The notes under the pieces were generated by a model. The model searched no databases and was not told where the DNA came from. It was given only the letters and a program-made list of their open reading frames with translations. The translations under genes and the position numbers were made by a program. A DNA stretch of 64,000 bases from Sphingobacteriaceae bacterium. Lineage in GTDB: Bacteria > Bacteroidota > Bacteroidia > B-17B0 > Aurantibacillaceae. Positions 1 through 8,521 of this stretch are shown here, in pieces; position 1 is the stretch's first letter, and the number at the start of each line of letters is the position of its first letter. The DNA is taken from the NCBI GenBank assembly GCA_947480015.1, contig CANKBS010000017.1:19606-83605 (forward strand). The letters are read 5' to 3'.

Positions 1-1
1 T

Positions 2-328
2 GTGATTGATTTGAAAGAAGTGAAAGAAATTAGCAGCATGAGTCTGGGTTGCCTTCAGGACAGCCGCTCCTGGATCCTTTTACCTAGTCGTGTGAATTTT
101 TATACTTCTGAAGATGGTAAAACTTTTAATTTAATTGATGGTGTGGATTCAAAACTGGAAGCACAAAATGATGACGTGCAAATTCAACGATTCGAAAAAC
201 AATTTTCGAAAAAGATCACGACCCGTTATTTAAAAGTAATTGCTAAAAACTATGGTAAATTGCCCGACTGGCATCAGGGTAAGGGTGGAGAAGCTTTTAT
301 TTTTGTGGATGAGTTGGAACTGAAATAG
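2..328 (+). CDS. C-terminal end of a probable GH20 beta-N-acetylhexosaminidase (5' truncated by the window edge)
   Basis: The reading frame is open from the left edge of the window, so only the last 108 or so residues are seen. They contain a small beta-sandwich pattern of the discoidin type: SRSWILLPSRVNFYTSEDG followed by RYLKVIAKNYGKLPDWHQG and a closing FIFVDELEL. In Bacteroidota this tail is common at the C-terminus of secreted family 20 hexosaminidases, which remove terminal GlcNAc or GalNAc from glycans. The catalytic barrel is outside the window, so the assignment rests on the tail alone. Another glycosidase carrying the same accessory domain is possible. Confidence 0.65.
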   Translation: MIDLKEVKEISSMSLGCLQDSRSWILLPSRVNFYTSEDGKTFNLIDGVDSKLEAQNDDVQIQRFEKQFSKKITTRYLKVIAKNYGKLPDWHQGKGGEAFIFVDELELK

Positions 329-340
329 AAATTTTGTTTT

Positions 341-823
341 TTATTTGCTTTTTTTTCTCAATTCTTCAATTCGGATGAGTTGATCAAGATCATTAATATC
401 CTTTGCTCTGCCGGCAATCATCTTATTTTGTTTGAGGTGGTTTAAGTGTATAAATGGAATTAAAAAATCATCAAGTTCAATTTCAGTTTTCATTTCCCAT
501 GCCTCAGTCCATTTTACACCAACAATCTTGGTCAAAAAATCAATCACAAAAGGAGGTTTATTACCAATATGAAAAGCCATTGGAAGGGAAAAATCACTTT
601 GATTAATTAATTCTATGTCCTCTTCCAAAATCTCTAATGCTTTCAGTGAATTTACAAGTTTAATTTTATTTTCATTGGTAGGCTGAAGCCAAACATCTAA
701 ATCGCCTGTAGGTCTTGAATAACCGTAAAAATTAACTGCTACTCCACCAACCAATAAGAAATTTACTTTATGTTTTAATAACACTTTAAGTAAAGCCAAG
801 TGTTCATCATGGAATATATTCAT
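341..823 (-). CDS. Minimal nucleotidyltransferase-fold protein (AbiEii/DUF6036-like)
   Basis: A 160-residue protein of the DNA polymerase beta-like nucleotidyltransferase superfamily. Residues about 20-45 hold the diagnostic pattern: LLVGGVAVNFYGYSRPTGDLD, i.e. a GG helix start followed by a D-x-D metal-binding pair (DLDVW). The rest is a short helical tail with no HEPN domain. It is the second gene of a two-gene minus-strand unit: its start lies inside the end of the 88-residue gene upstream (17-bp overlap), so translation is probably coupled. Proteins of this type occur in toxin-antitoxin or abortive-infection pairs, but also as lone genes in Bacteroidota. The substrate cannot be told from sequence. 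Confidence 0.7.
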   Translation of the reverse strand: MNIFHDEHLALLKVLLKHKVNFLLVGGVAVNFYGYSRPTGDLDVWLQPTNENKIKLVNSLKALEILEEDIELINQSDFSLPMAFHIGNKPPFVIDFLTKIVGVKWTEAWEMKTEIELDDFLIPFIHLNHLKQNKMIAGRAKDINDLDQLIRIEELRKKSK

Positions 824-1073
824 ACGAAGAAAAAATTAAAGGCGCGTTTTTAAAAACCAACTTCTCAGCATTTACATTTTTATAGGCGTATTTATTTAAT
901 TCAAGTAACATACGTAATAGTTCTTTCGGCTTTTTATCCAAATTTGCAATAAGAAGTATATCGCCTTGTGTTTCAAGCGTGCTGAATTGTATGCCAGTAT
1001 TTCTGTATACAGCCAGTGAATCAGCTAGTTGAGAAGACTGAATGCTTTTTTTTATGTATTTTTTTTTAGCCAT
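807..1073 (-). CDS. Small hypothetical protein, partner of the nucleotidyltransferase
   Basis: An 88-residue protein I do not recognise. It begins with a very basic stretch (MAKKKYIKKS) and then has an alternating helix/strand pattern (QGDILLIANLDKKPKELLRML), with no membrane segment and no Cys. It is the promoter-proximal gene of a two-gene unit and overlaps the following nucleotidyltransferase by 17 bp in another frame. The size, the basic N-terminus and the overlap fit a regulatory or antitoxin-like partner, but that is inference from arrangement only. Confidence 0.55.
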   Translation of the reverse strand: MAKKKYIKKSIQSSQLADSLAVYRNTGIQFSTLETQGDILLIANLDKKPKELLRMLLELNKYAYKNVNAEKLVFKNAPLIFSSYEYIP

Positions 1074-1228
1074 TTTTTACCAATAAAGGGGGTCTTTAAA
1101 TTAGCTTATTAAAGGTAAGATTTCAATTTGTTTATAAATGATTTGTTTTACTAAAATACGTTATTTTTTAATTTTATTTATTGTTTGAATCATAATAATC
1201 TTTGGTTTTAACATCCATAAAATAGGCT

Positions 1229-1236
1229 TATCTTTG
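1229..1236 (+). promoter_or_regulatory. Probable -7 box of the ispG promoter
   Basis: TATCTTTG matches the Bacteroidota -7 consensus TAnnTTTG exactly and ends 16 bp before the ispG ATG, which would give a leader of about 10 nt. A TTTG at 1201-1204 is the only -33 candidate, and at 24 bp its spacing is slightly too long, so the -33 side is weak. Confidence 0.45.
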
Positions 1237-1252
1237 GGCTTCTAAAATAACC

Positions 1253-3208
1253 ATGAATTTTTCAAACAAATACTGTAATTCACTAACTCAGTACTCACGT
1301 TTTTTAACCCGCGAAGTGAGTATTGGCGATCTTAAAATGGGCGCACTAAATCCTATCAGGGTGCAAAGTATGACCACCACCGACACCATGGATACCAAGG
1401 CCACGGTAGAGCAAAGCATTCGCATGATAGAAGCGGGTTGTGAATTGGTGCGTATTACAGCGCCAAGTATGAATGAAGCAAAAAATTTAGAATTTATAAA
1501 AAAGGAATTAGTAGCTCGGGGTTTTAATACACCCATTTGTGCCGACATTCATTTCACGCCCAATGCAGCCGAGTTTGCAGCGCGTGTTATTGAAAAAGTG
1601 CGAGTAAACCCGGGGAATTATGCCGATAAGAAAAAATTTGAAACCATCGACTATACCGATCTGGCCTACGAATCAGAACTCGAACGCATCAGAAACCGTT
1701 TTACGCCACTTGTAAAAATATGTAAAGAATATGGCACCGCCATGCGCATTGGCACCAATCACGGTTCATTAAGCGATCGCATTTTGAGTCGCTATGGTGA
1801 TACCCCTTTGGGTATGGTTGAAAGCGCTCTGGAGTTTTTACGCATTTGTGAGGATCATGATTTTTATAACATTGTTATTTCCATGAAGGCCTCTAACACG
1901 CAGGTAATGGTGGAGGCTTACCGATTACTTGTAGCAAAAATGATGGAAACCGACCGCAATTATCCTTTGCATCTGGGTGTTACAGAAGCCGGCGATGGAG
2001 AAGACGGAAGAATTAAATCGGCCGTTGGCATTGGTACTTTGTTGGAAGATGGCTTGGGCGATACCATTCGTGTATCGCTTACCGAAGAACCTGAATTCGA
2101 AATTCCCGTGGCGAAATTATTGGCTGAGCGTTATTCAAAGCGGGCAGGGCATAAAGCCATAAAAGAAATTGATTTTGAATTACCTTATAACCCCTTTGAA
2201 CATAACCGCAACCCTACCCGGGAAGTGATCAATATCGGGAATCAGAATGTGCCCCGTGTGATTGCTGATTACAGCATGAAAGCCGAAGTGAGTGCCGCCA
2301 GTTTATTTGGCGTAGGTTATATTTACTCAGTACCACTCGATAAATGGAACTTAAGCGACATGGCGGTTGATTATTTGTTTTTGGGTGACAATGCCATAAG
2401 TTTTGAAGTGCCTGGAACCCTCGGACTGATCTACAATTCAGAGAGTTGGTTAAAAAACAAAGAAAAGAAAAATGCCTTCCCTTTGTTTTGTGCCGATGAC
2501 TATTTTAAAGTGAAAGAACGCTCAACCACTTTAAATTTTGTGGCAGTAACTAGTAATGTATTGACCGATGAATTTATAGCAAAAATTAAAAATGAAACTT
2601 CAGTTTGTTTGGTGTTAGATTCGTTCAATACGCATACCATGCCCGAACTGCGCCGTATGGCGATTGATCTGAAAAAAGTATCTTGCCAATTGCCTTTTAT
2701 TATAAAATGTAATTACATTAATTTAAAGGAAGAAGAATTTCAACTCTATAGCAGTACCGACATAGGTGCTTTGCTTCTGGATGGTTTTGGGGATGGTATC
2801 TGGATCAAAGAAAAATATTGTGTGAGCACTCAGATGTGTAATTCGACAGCCTTTGGTATTCTTCAGGCATCACGCACCCGCATCAGTAAAACCGAATACA
2901 TATCTTGCCCGAGTTGCGGACGAACCTTATTCGATCTGCAGGAAACTACACAAAAAATCCGTGAACGGACTTCTCATTTAAAAGGAATAAAAATAGGCAT
3001 CATGGGCTGTATTGTAAACGGTCCGGGCGAAATGGCCGATGCTGATTACGGTTACGTGGGTAGTGGTCCCGGAAAAATAAGTTTATACAAAGGTAAAGAA
3101 GTGGTGAAAAAAAATGTCACCAGCGAAACAGCCGTTGATGAACTTATTAATTTAATCCGTGAGCACGGCGATTGGGTGGAGAAGAAGGAAGTGGAAGCAC
3201 ATAATTAA
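1253..3208 (+). CDS. ispG: 4-hydroxy-3-methylbut-2-enyl diphosphate synthase, long form
   Basis: IspG (GcpE) makes HMBPP from methylerythritol cyclodiphosphate, the penultimate step of the non-mevalonate isoprenoid pathway, using one 4Fe-4S cluster. At 651 residues it is the long type found in Bacteroidota, Chlamydiae and plants: a TIM barrel (about 1-300, with NPIRVQSMTTTDT near the start), an inserted domain (about 300-540), and a C-terminal cluster domain. The cluster ligands are visible: CPSC near residue 552 and the third Cys in GIMGCIVNGPGE near 587, where the closing Glu is also conserved. The ATG is close to a good -7 box. It stands alone, with no other isoprenoid gene beside it. Confidence 0.97.
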   Translation: MNFSNKYCNSLTQYSRFLTREVSIGDLKMGALNPIRVQSMTTTDTMDTKATVEQSIRMIEAGCELVRITAPSMNEAKNLEFIKKELVARGFNTPICADIHFTPNAAEFAARVIEKVRVNPGNYADKKKFETIDYTDLAYESELERIRNRFTPLVKICKEYGTAMRIGTNHGSLSDRILSRYGDTPLGMVESALEFLRICEDHDFYNIVISMKASNTQVMVEAYRLLVAKMMETDRNYPLHLGVTEAGDGEDGRIKSAVGIGTLLEDGLGDTIRVSLTEEPEFEIPVAKLLAERYSKRAGHKAIKEIDFELPYNPFEHNRNPTREVINIGNQNVPRVIADYSMKAEVSAASLFGVGYIYSVPLDKWNLSDMAVDYLFLGDNAISFEVPGTLGLIYNSESWLKNKEKKNAFPLFCADDYFKVKERSTTLNFVAVTSNVLTDEFIAKIKNETSVCLVLDSFNTHTMPELRRMAIDLKKVSCQLPFIIKCNYINLKEEEFQLYSSTDIGALLLDGFGDGIWIKEKYCVSTQMCNSTAFGILQASRTRISKTEYISCPSCGRTLFDLQETTQKIRERTSHLKGIKIGIMGCIVNGPGEMADADYGYVGSGPGKISLYKGKEVVKKNVTSETAVDELINLIREHGDWVEKKEVEAHN

Positions 3209-3294
3209 TCTTTCACCAAATAGCCGATTTTTTTTCTCTTCACTGGTTTTTTCTCTATTAACTCATCTAGGTGTTTAAAAACCACTCACTATTT

Positions 3295-3735
3295 TTACTG
3301 TGATTTTTTTTTCTTTTTGATCGATTCTATTTCCAATTTTAATTCAGTATTGTCTGAAAGAATGCTTCTTATTTTTGTAAAAAGCCTTATTATTTGAATA
3401 TTCACGGAAATAGCTCTTTTGCTATTCAATACACTTGAAAGCATTGCCACGCCTTGTTCTGTAAAGGCTAATGGCAAATATTTTGAATGTTCTCCTCTCT
3501 TTAAAGACGCAATTTGCGTCCTTAAAGAATCATTCTCGGTTTTTGTTAATTCAAACATAAAATCAGTCGGAAAGCGATCAGGATTTCTTTTAACGGCCTC
3601 TTTCAGACGCTTTGTTTCTACCTGATATAATTTCGCCAGATCCCTGTCCAACATCACTTTTTGGTTTCGGATAAAATAAATTTTGTTCGCGATGAGTTCA
3701 TCCGATACTAATTCAAAACTTTGTCTACTTGTCAT
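3295..3735 (-). CDS. ORF6N domain-containing protein
   Basis: A 146-residue protein whose first 90 or so residues match the ORF6N DNA-binding domain: YFIRNQKVMLDRDLAKLYQV, then KRNPDRFPTDFMFELTKTE and LPLAFTEQGVAMLSSVLNS. The C-terminus is a short basic coiled-coil tail (SDNTELKLEIESIKKKKKSQ). ORF6N and the related KilA-N domains are best known from phages and large DNA viruses, but single chromosomal copies are frequent in Bacteroidota. No integrase or other phage gene is next to it. It is probably a transcriptional regulator or a domesticated phage remnant; its target is unknown. Confidence 0.85.
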   Translation of the reverse strand: MTSRQSFELVSDELIANKIYFIRNQKVMLDRDLAKLYQVETKRLKEAVKRNPDRFPTDFMFELTKTENDSLRTQIASLKRGEHSKYLPLAFTEQGVAMLSSVLNSKRAISVNIQIIRLFTKIRSILSDNTELKLEIESIKKKKKSQ

Positions 3736-3803
3736 GTTTCCTCCTTTTGGATAATTAAAATTAAATACAATCAGAGTTTAATAGTGCTACGTTTTGTAGA
3801 AAT

Positions 3804-3832
3804 AAAAAAACCCTTCTCATTTCTGAAAAGGG
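3804..3832 (-). terminator. Rho-independent terminator of fumC
   Basis: Read on the minus strand, CCCTTTTC and GAGAAGGG form an 8-bp stem (one G-T pair) with a 6-nt loop, followed by a run of seven T. It lies 28 bp past the fumC stop codon. Confidence 0.85.
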
Positions 3833-3859
3833 CTTCTTTGTTTAGTTAATTTCTGAAAC

Positions 3860-5257
3860 TTATTTCAAACTTCCAATCATATCCTCCGGTTTTACCCATT
3901 GGTCAAATTGTTCGTTGGTTACATAACCTAATTCAATGGCGGCTTCACGTAAGGTTTTATTTCCTTTGTGAGCAGTCTTGGCAATTTTAGCGGCTTTTTC
4001 ATAACCAATGTGGGTATTTAAAGCGGTCACTAACATCAACGAATTTTCTAAATGTTGTTTTAACATCGGTAAATTTGGTTCAATGCCATCGGCACATTTT
4101 TCAGTAAAACTCACACAAGCATCGCCAAGTAAACGAGCCGATTGTAAAACATTATAAGCAATAACCGGTTTAAATACATTTAATTCAAAATGCCCCATCG
4201 AACCGCCAATACTCACCGCCACATCATTCCCCATTACTTGTGCGCAAACCATCGTCATTGCTTCAGGTTGTGTAGGATTTACTTTACCCGGCATAATAGA
4301 CGAGCCCGGTTCATTATCAGGAATAATAATTTCACCTATTCCACAACGTGGTCCCGATGACAACATACGCACATCATTTGCTATTTTCATTAAAGCTACT
4401 GCTGTACGTTTTAATGCACCGCTTAATTCAACCATGGCATCATGTGCAGCCAAAGCTTCAAATTTATTGGGAGCAGTAACAAAAGGTAACTTGGTTAATT
4501 CTGCTATTTTTTTAGCTACCAACACATCGTATCCTTTTGGTGTGTTTAATCCTGTACCTACCGCTGTTCCACCTAAAGCAAGTTCTTTTACAGCACCTAA
4601 AGCATTGTTCAAAGCACGAATGCTCATATCAATTTGCTGCACGTATCCGCTAAATTCTTGTCCTAATGACAATGGTGTGGCATCCATAAAATGGGTACGT
4701 CCCGTTTTAATAATGCCTTTCCACGATTCGGCTTTTTTGTTTAAAGAGTCTCTTAATTTCTGCAGACCAGGAATAGTAATTTCAGCCACCTGTTTGTATG
4801 CCGCAATGTGCATGGCAGTCGGGTAGGTATCATTACTCGATTGTGATTTGTTCACATCATCGTTTGGATGTAATATTTTTTTCTCGTCATTTAAATTGCC
4901 GCCATTCATTACATGAGCACGGTAAGCAATTACCTCATTGGCGTTCATATTACTTTGTGTGCCAGAACCCGTTTGCCAAATCACTAAAGGAAATTGCGCG
5001 TCAAGTTTGCCTTCAATTATTTCATCACAAACCTTGCTAATAAGGTCACACTTTTCTTTACTTAACACCCCTAATTCATTATTTGCTAAAGCGGCTGCTT
5101 TTTTTAAATAACCAAAGGCATAAATAATTTCCTTTGGCATGCTGGCCTCAGGACCAATTTTAAAATTGTTGCGGCTGCGTTCGGTTTGAGCACCCCAATA
5201 CACATGGGCAGGTACCTTTACCTCACCCATGGTGTCTGTTTCTATTCTGAATTCCAT
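3860..5257 (-). CDS. fumC: Class II fumarate hydratase
   Basis: Fumarase C interconverts fumarate and malate in the TCA cycle without an iron-sulfur cluster. I start it at the ATG at 5257 ([21 protein letters not shown]), giving 465 residues, the usual family length; the open frame runs 21 codons further but that extension has no homology-like character. Visible motifs are [43 protein letters not shown] and the superfamily signature [11 protein letters not shown] near residue 316. The gene ends in a good terminator and appears to be transcribed alone. Confidence 0.96.
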   Translation of the reverse strand: MEFRIETDTMGEVKVPAHVYWGAQTERSRNNFKIGPEASMPKEIIYAFGYLKKAAALANNELGVLSKEKCDLISKVCDEIIEGKLDAQFPLVIWQTGSGTQSNMNANEVIAYRAHVMNGGNLNDEKKILHPNDDVNKSQSSNDTYPTAMHIAAYKQVAEITIPGLQKLRDSLNKKAESWKGIIKTGRTHFMDATPLSLGQEFSGYVQQIDMSIRALNNALGAVKELALGGTAVGTGLNTPKGYDVLVAKKIAELTKLPFVTAPNKFEALAAHDAMVELSGALKRTAVALMKIANDVRMLSSGPRCGIGEIIIPDNEPGSSIMPGKVNPTQPEAMTMVCAQVMGNDVAVSIGGSMGHFELNVFKPVIAYNVLQSARLLGDACVSFTEKCADGIEPNLPMLKQHLENSLMLVTALNTHIGYEKAAKIAKTAHKGNKTLREAAIELGYVTNEQFDQWVKPEDMIGSLK

Positions 5258-5277
5258 AAAAATAAAATTTTGTGCCA

Positions 5278-5285
5278 CAAAAGTA
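5278..5285 (-). promoter_or_regulatory. Possible -7 box of fumC
   Basis: On the minus strand TACTTTTG fits TAnnTTTG and sits 20 bp before the chosen ATG. It supports the shorter start for fumC, because a transcript from here could not contain the longer open frame. No TTG is found at the expected -33 distance. Confidence 0.35.
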
Positions 5286-5346
5286 GCGTTTTTTGAGCAG
5301 TTGGGTTTATAAAAAACCAATAATTTGAAATGATAAGAATCAGAAT

Positions 5347-6093
5347 TTACTTTTCTGCAGCGAGGTGAAAATCCTCATCCGGATTTTCAACAAACATGTC
5401 GATGCTTTGTAATAGCACATCCCCTGCGTCGAGCCATAAATAACGGCTTCTGGCCAAATCCTTTATGGCTACATTTTGAAGATTGTAGCGTGAACGTTTC
5501 AGTTCTGGTTCGCTTCCCTTTACAGTGCATTTATTTTGGAGAAATTTACAGGCGTCAAACTCATATAATTTAGCCACTTCAATTAACTGAATAAGTTTTT
5601 CGGCATAGTCGGGCGAAGTGGCGTAACCCGCTTGTTTTAAACCAATACACCAGCTTTTATAATCAGTAACATTTAAATTAAATAAGTGCGCGTAGCGCGC
5701 CCTTGATCTTAAAAACAAACTGTGATCGGTATAGGAATCTTCAATCCGATCGTATTTCCTAAAACATTCATTTAAGGTGTCATCGTTTTTAACAATGGTG
5801 TCGCCGCCCCATTCAACATGGCATTTAATACCAAAATGATTGTTTGATTTTTGTGCCAGTGCACTGGTACCACTGCCACTTTCATAAATAGCCTGGGCTA
5901 AAATAACACTAGCCGGAATTTTAAATTCAATCATTTGTTCAATTGCCCGCTCTGCATAATTATCGATGTACAGAAAAACTTTATATAGCGGAGGCTGGGC
6001 TTGGGCTCTGCTTAAAAACAAAAAAAGAACGAAACATTGTAACGTAAGTTGACGCGTAAGAAAAGTGGTTATTGAATTTAAGGCATTAATCAT
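5347..6093 (-). CDS. Secreted glucosaminidase-domain protein (GH73-like)
   Basis: A 248-residue exported protein. Residues 1-32 look like a signal peptide (hydrophobic CFVLFLFLS, cleavage after RAQA). The glucosaminidase domain follows: [20 protein letters not shown], with the putative catalytic Glu at residue 71, then NNHFGIKC and later [21 protein letters not shown]. Such enzymes cut the GlcNAc side of peptidoglycan and act in wall remodelling or daughter-cell separation. The C-terminal 70 residues have no domain I recognise. It is followed closely by fumC, but a separate -7 box before fumC makes an operon unlikely. Confidence 0.9.
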   Translation of the reverse strand: MINALNSITTFLTRQLTLQCFVLFLFLSRAQAQPPLYKVFLYIDNYAERAIEQMIEFKIPASVILAQAIYESGSGTSALAQKSNNHFGIKCHVEWGGDTIVKNDDTLNECFRKYDRIEDSYTDHSLFLRSRARYAHLFNLNVTDYKSWCIGLKQAGYATSPDYAEKLIQLIEVAKLYEFDACKFLQNKCTVKGSEPELKRSRYNLQNVAIKDLARSRYLWLDAGDVLLQSIDMFVENPDEDFHLAAEK

Positions 6094-6170
6094 CTACATT
6101 TACAAAAATATAGGACCGATGCCTGCATAACGGCACTACAATTATATGATATCAACAAAGTGTTTTTAAT

Positions 6171-8279
6171 ATGAATAAATTTAGCTGCCTTATGGCCCTG
6201 AGCATTTTTACTGCAAATCATCTTTCTTCACAAAAGCCCTTAGTTTATCCACTTGCCAAAAAGGATACCGTTGCAGATACTTATTTTGGAACAAAAGTGG
6301 CCGACCCTTATCGCTGGCTCGAAGATGACCGAAGCGAGGCCACCGAAGCCTGGGTTAAGGCTCAGAATATTTGTACCGAAAACTATTTGAAAGAAAGTAA
6401 ATCACGTTTGGTCATAAAAGAACGTCTAACCGAACTTTGGAATTACAACAAACAATCGGCCCCTTTTAAAAAAGGGAATTCGTTTTTCTGTTATAAAAAC
6501 AATGGACTTCAAAACCAAAGTGTGCTTTATAGGTTGTCGTCCTTAACGGATGCCGGAGACATATTGTTAGATCCAAATACACTCTCACAAGATGGTACCG
6601 TTTCATTAAGTGGCACCTCCATTTCTAAAGATGGGAAAACACTGGCCTATGGCATTTCAAAAGCAGGATCCGATTGGGTAGAAATCCATTTTAAAGATAT
6701 AGCCACAAAAAAAGATTTACCCGATGTAATCAAATGGGTGAAATTTAGTGGTATGGCCTGGCGCGGAAACGGCATTTATTACAGCCGTTACGCCGAACAG
6801 AGCGGAAGCGGACGCTCTCAAAAAAATCAATTTCACAAAGTTTATTTTCATCAGCTGGGTTTAACACAACAAGAAGATGTTTTGATTTATGAGGACAAAG
6901 ATCATCCCGATTATAATTTTGGGGCCTTTCTAACAGAAAACGAAAATTACCTATTTTTAAGTATCAGTGAGTCAACCAGCGGCGAAATGTTATATGTGAA
7001 AGATCTTGCTAACGAAAAAGCAGGTTTTAAAATGATTTCGGGTGAATTTGATTTTGATTATTCTATTATTGATGAGGTAGACAAAACCTTTTACATGCTC
7101 ACCAATCGTAATGCTCCTAAATACAAACTCGTTTCCTTTACTCTCGATGCTACGGATCCGGATAGTTGGAAAACCATTATTCCCGAAAACACCAATTTGT
7201 TAGAAAGTGCCAGACTCTGCAATCATAAATTAGTGGCCAATTACTTGGAAGAGGTTTCGTCACATGTTTATTATTATGACCTTAAAGGGAATAAAGAAGG
7301 AGAGGTTAAATTGCCCGGCATTTGCCGCTTAAATGCGTTTAACAGCGATAAATCCGATAACTTTGCCACATACAGCCTCATAAGCTTTACCTCTCCCGAG
7401 CGCTCTTATTATCTCGATGCGATTACATGGGAAAGCCAGCTTATTTTTAAGCCCGATTGTAAATTCGACTCTGAAAACTACCTCACCGAACAGGTTTATT
7501 ATCCCAGCAAGGATGGTACTAAAATTCCCATGTTTATAACCCATAAAAAAGGATTGGTGATGAATGCCCAAACACCATGTTTTGTATACGGATATGGTGG
7601 ATTTAATATTTCCATTGCTCCCGAGTTTCGAATTGACCGCACTGTTTTTCTGGAAGCAGGGGGAATTTATTGTGTATCAAATTTGAGGGGTGGAGGCGAG
7701 TTTGGTGAAGACTGGCACAAGGCTGGCACCAAATGCAATAAACAACATGTGTTTGATGATTTTATAGCGGCATGTGATTTTTTGGTGGCTAAAAAATACA
7801 CCTCGTATAACAAAATTGCCATTCATGGTCGAAGTAACGGAGGCTTGCTCATTGGCGCCGTTATGACCCAACGACCTGATATTTGTAAGGTAGCACTACC
7901 AACTGTTGGGGTGTTGGATATGCTGCGTTTTCATTTATTTACCATAGGTCGGGCTTGGACAGTGGATTATGGTTGCAGTGATAATAAACCGGAGTTTGAT
8001 TGTTTGTACCGATATTCTCCTTTACACCATATAAAACCTGTGGATTATCCGGCAACCATGATACTTACAGGCGATCATGACGATCGCGTAGTGCCGGCCC
8101 ATTCCTTTAAATTTGCCGCCACCCTGCAAGAAAAAAACAAAAGCGACCAACCCATGTTGATACGAATAGATGTCAACGCAGGCCACGGAGCCGGAAAACC
8201 AACAAGCAAACAAATCGCCGAATTTGCCGATATGTGGGGCTTCGTGTTCGATAATCTATCTTTGATTCCGATTAAATAA
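6171..8279 (+). CDS. Prolyl oligopeptidase, family S9A, exported
   Basis: A 702-residue serine peptidase that cleaves short peptides after proline. A signal peptide occupies about residues 1-20. The N-terminal part (ADPYRWLEDDRSEATEAW) and a seven-bladed propeller region lead to the alpha/beta-hydrolase domain. The catalytic triad can be read: Ser555 in GRSNGGLLIG, Asp638 in GDHDDRVVP and His672 in NAGHGAGKP. YGYGGFNIS and SNLRGGGEFGEDWHKAG are also typical. It is monocistronic by position, with 240 bp to the next gene. Periplasmic location is inferred from the leader. Confidence 0.96.
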   Translation: MNKFSCLMALSIFTANHLSSQKPLVYPLAKKDTVADTYFGTKVADPYRWLEDDRSEATEAWVKAQNICTENYLKESKSRLVIKERLTELWNYNKQSAPFKKGNSFFCYKNNGLQNQSVLYRLSSLTDAGDILLDPNTLSQDGTVSLSGTSISKDGKTLAYGISKAGSDWVEIHFKDIATKKDLPDVIKWVKFSGMAWRGNGIYYSRYAEQSGSGRSQKNQFHKVYFHQLGLTQQEDVLIYEDKDHPDYNFGAFLTENENYLFLSISESTSGEMLYVKDLANEKAGFKMISGEFDFDYSIIDEVDKTFYMLTNRNAPKYKLVSFTLDATDPDSWKTIIPENTNLLESARLCNHKLVANYLEEVSSHVYYYDLKGNKEGEVKLPGICRLNAFNSDKSDNFATYSLISFTSPERSYYLDAITWESQLIFKPDCKFDSENYLTEQVYYPSKDGTKIPMFITHKKGLVMNAQTPCFVYGYGGFNISIAPEFRIDRTVFLEAGGIYCVSNLRGGGEFGEDWHKAGTKCNKQHVFDDFIAACDFLVAKKYTSYNKIAIHGRSNGGLLIGAVMTQRPDICKVALPTVGVLDMLRFHLFTIGRAWTVDYGCSDNKPEFDCLYRYSPLHHIKPVDYPATMILTGDHDDRVVPAHSFKFAATLQEKNKSDQPMLIRIDVNAGHGAGKPTSKQIAEFADMWGFVFDNLSLIPIK

Positions 8280-8521
8280 TTGATTTAATGACTGATGTTT
8301 TCAGCCACCCTTGGGCTATTAAACTGAAATTAAAACTCAGGTCTTCTGCCAAATTAATTTAGCTAATTAAAACCCTAAAACAGGGCTGCTTGGTTTACTC
8401 AACCTATAAATGTGGTGAGACACTCAAATGAACTAGTGAAGGCGGCTAAGGAATGAGTGAAAAAATTTGTTTTCTTTTATAATAACTTTATTTTTATAGT
8501 ATACAATTAGAAGATAGTATC

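Noticed and set aside
4434..4826. 130-codon plus-strand open frame inside fumC and similar long antisense frames elsewhere
   Set aside because: They lie opposite strongly conserved genes and have the composition expected of shadow frames.
5258..5320. Longer N-terminus for fumC
   Set aside because: The 21 extra codons contain a -7 box on the same strand and do not resemble fumarase; the shorter start gives the normal family length.
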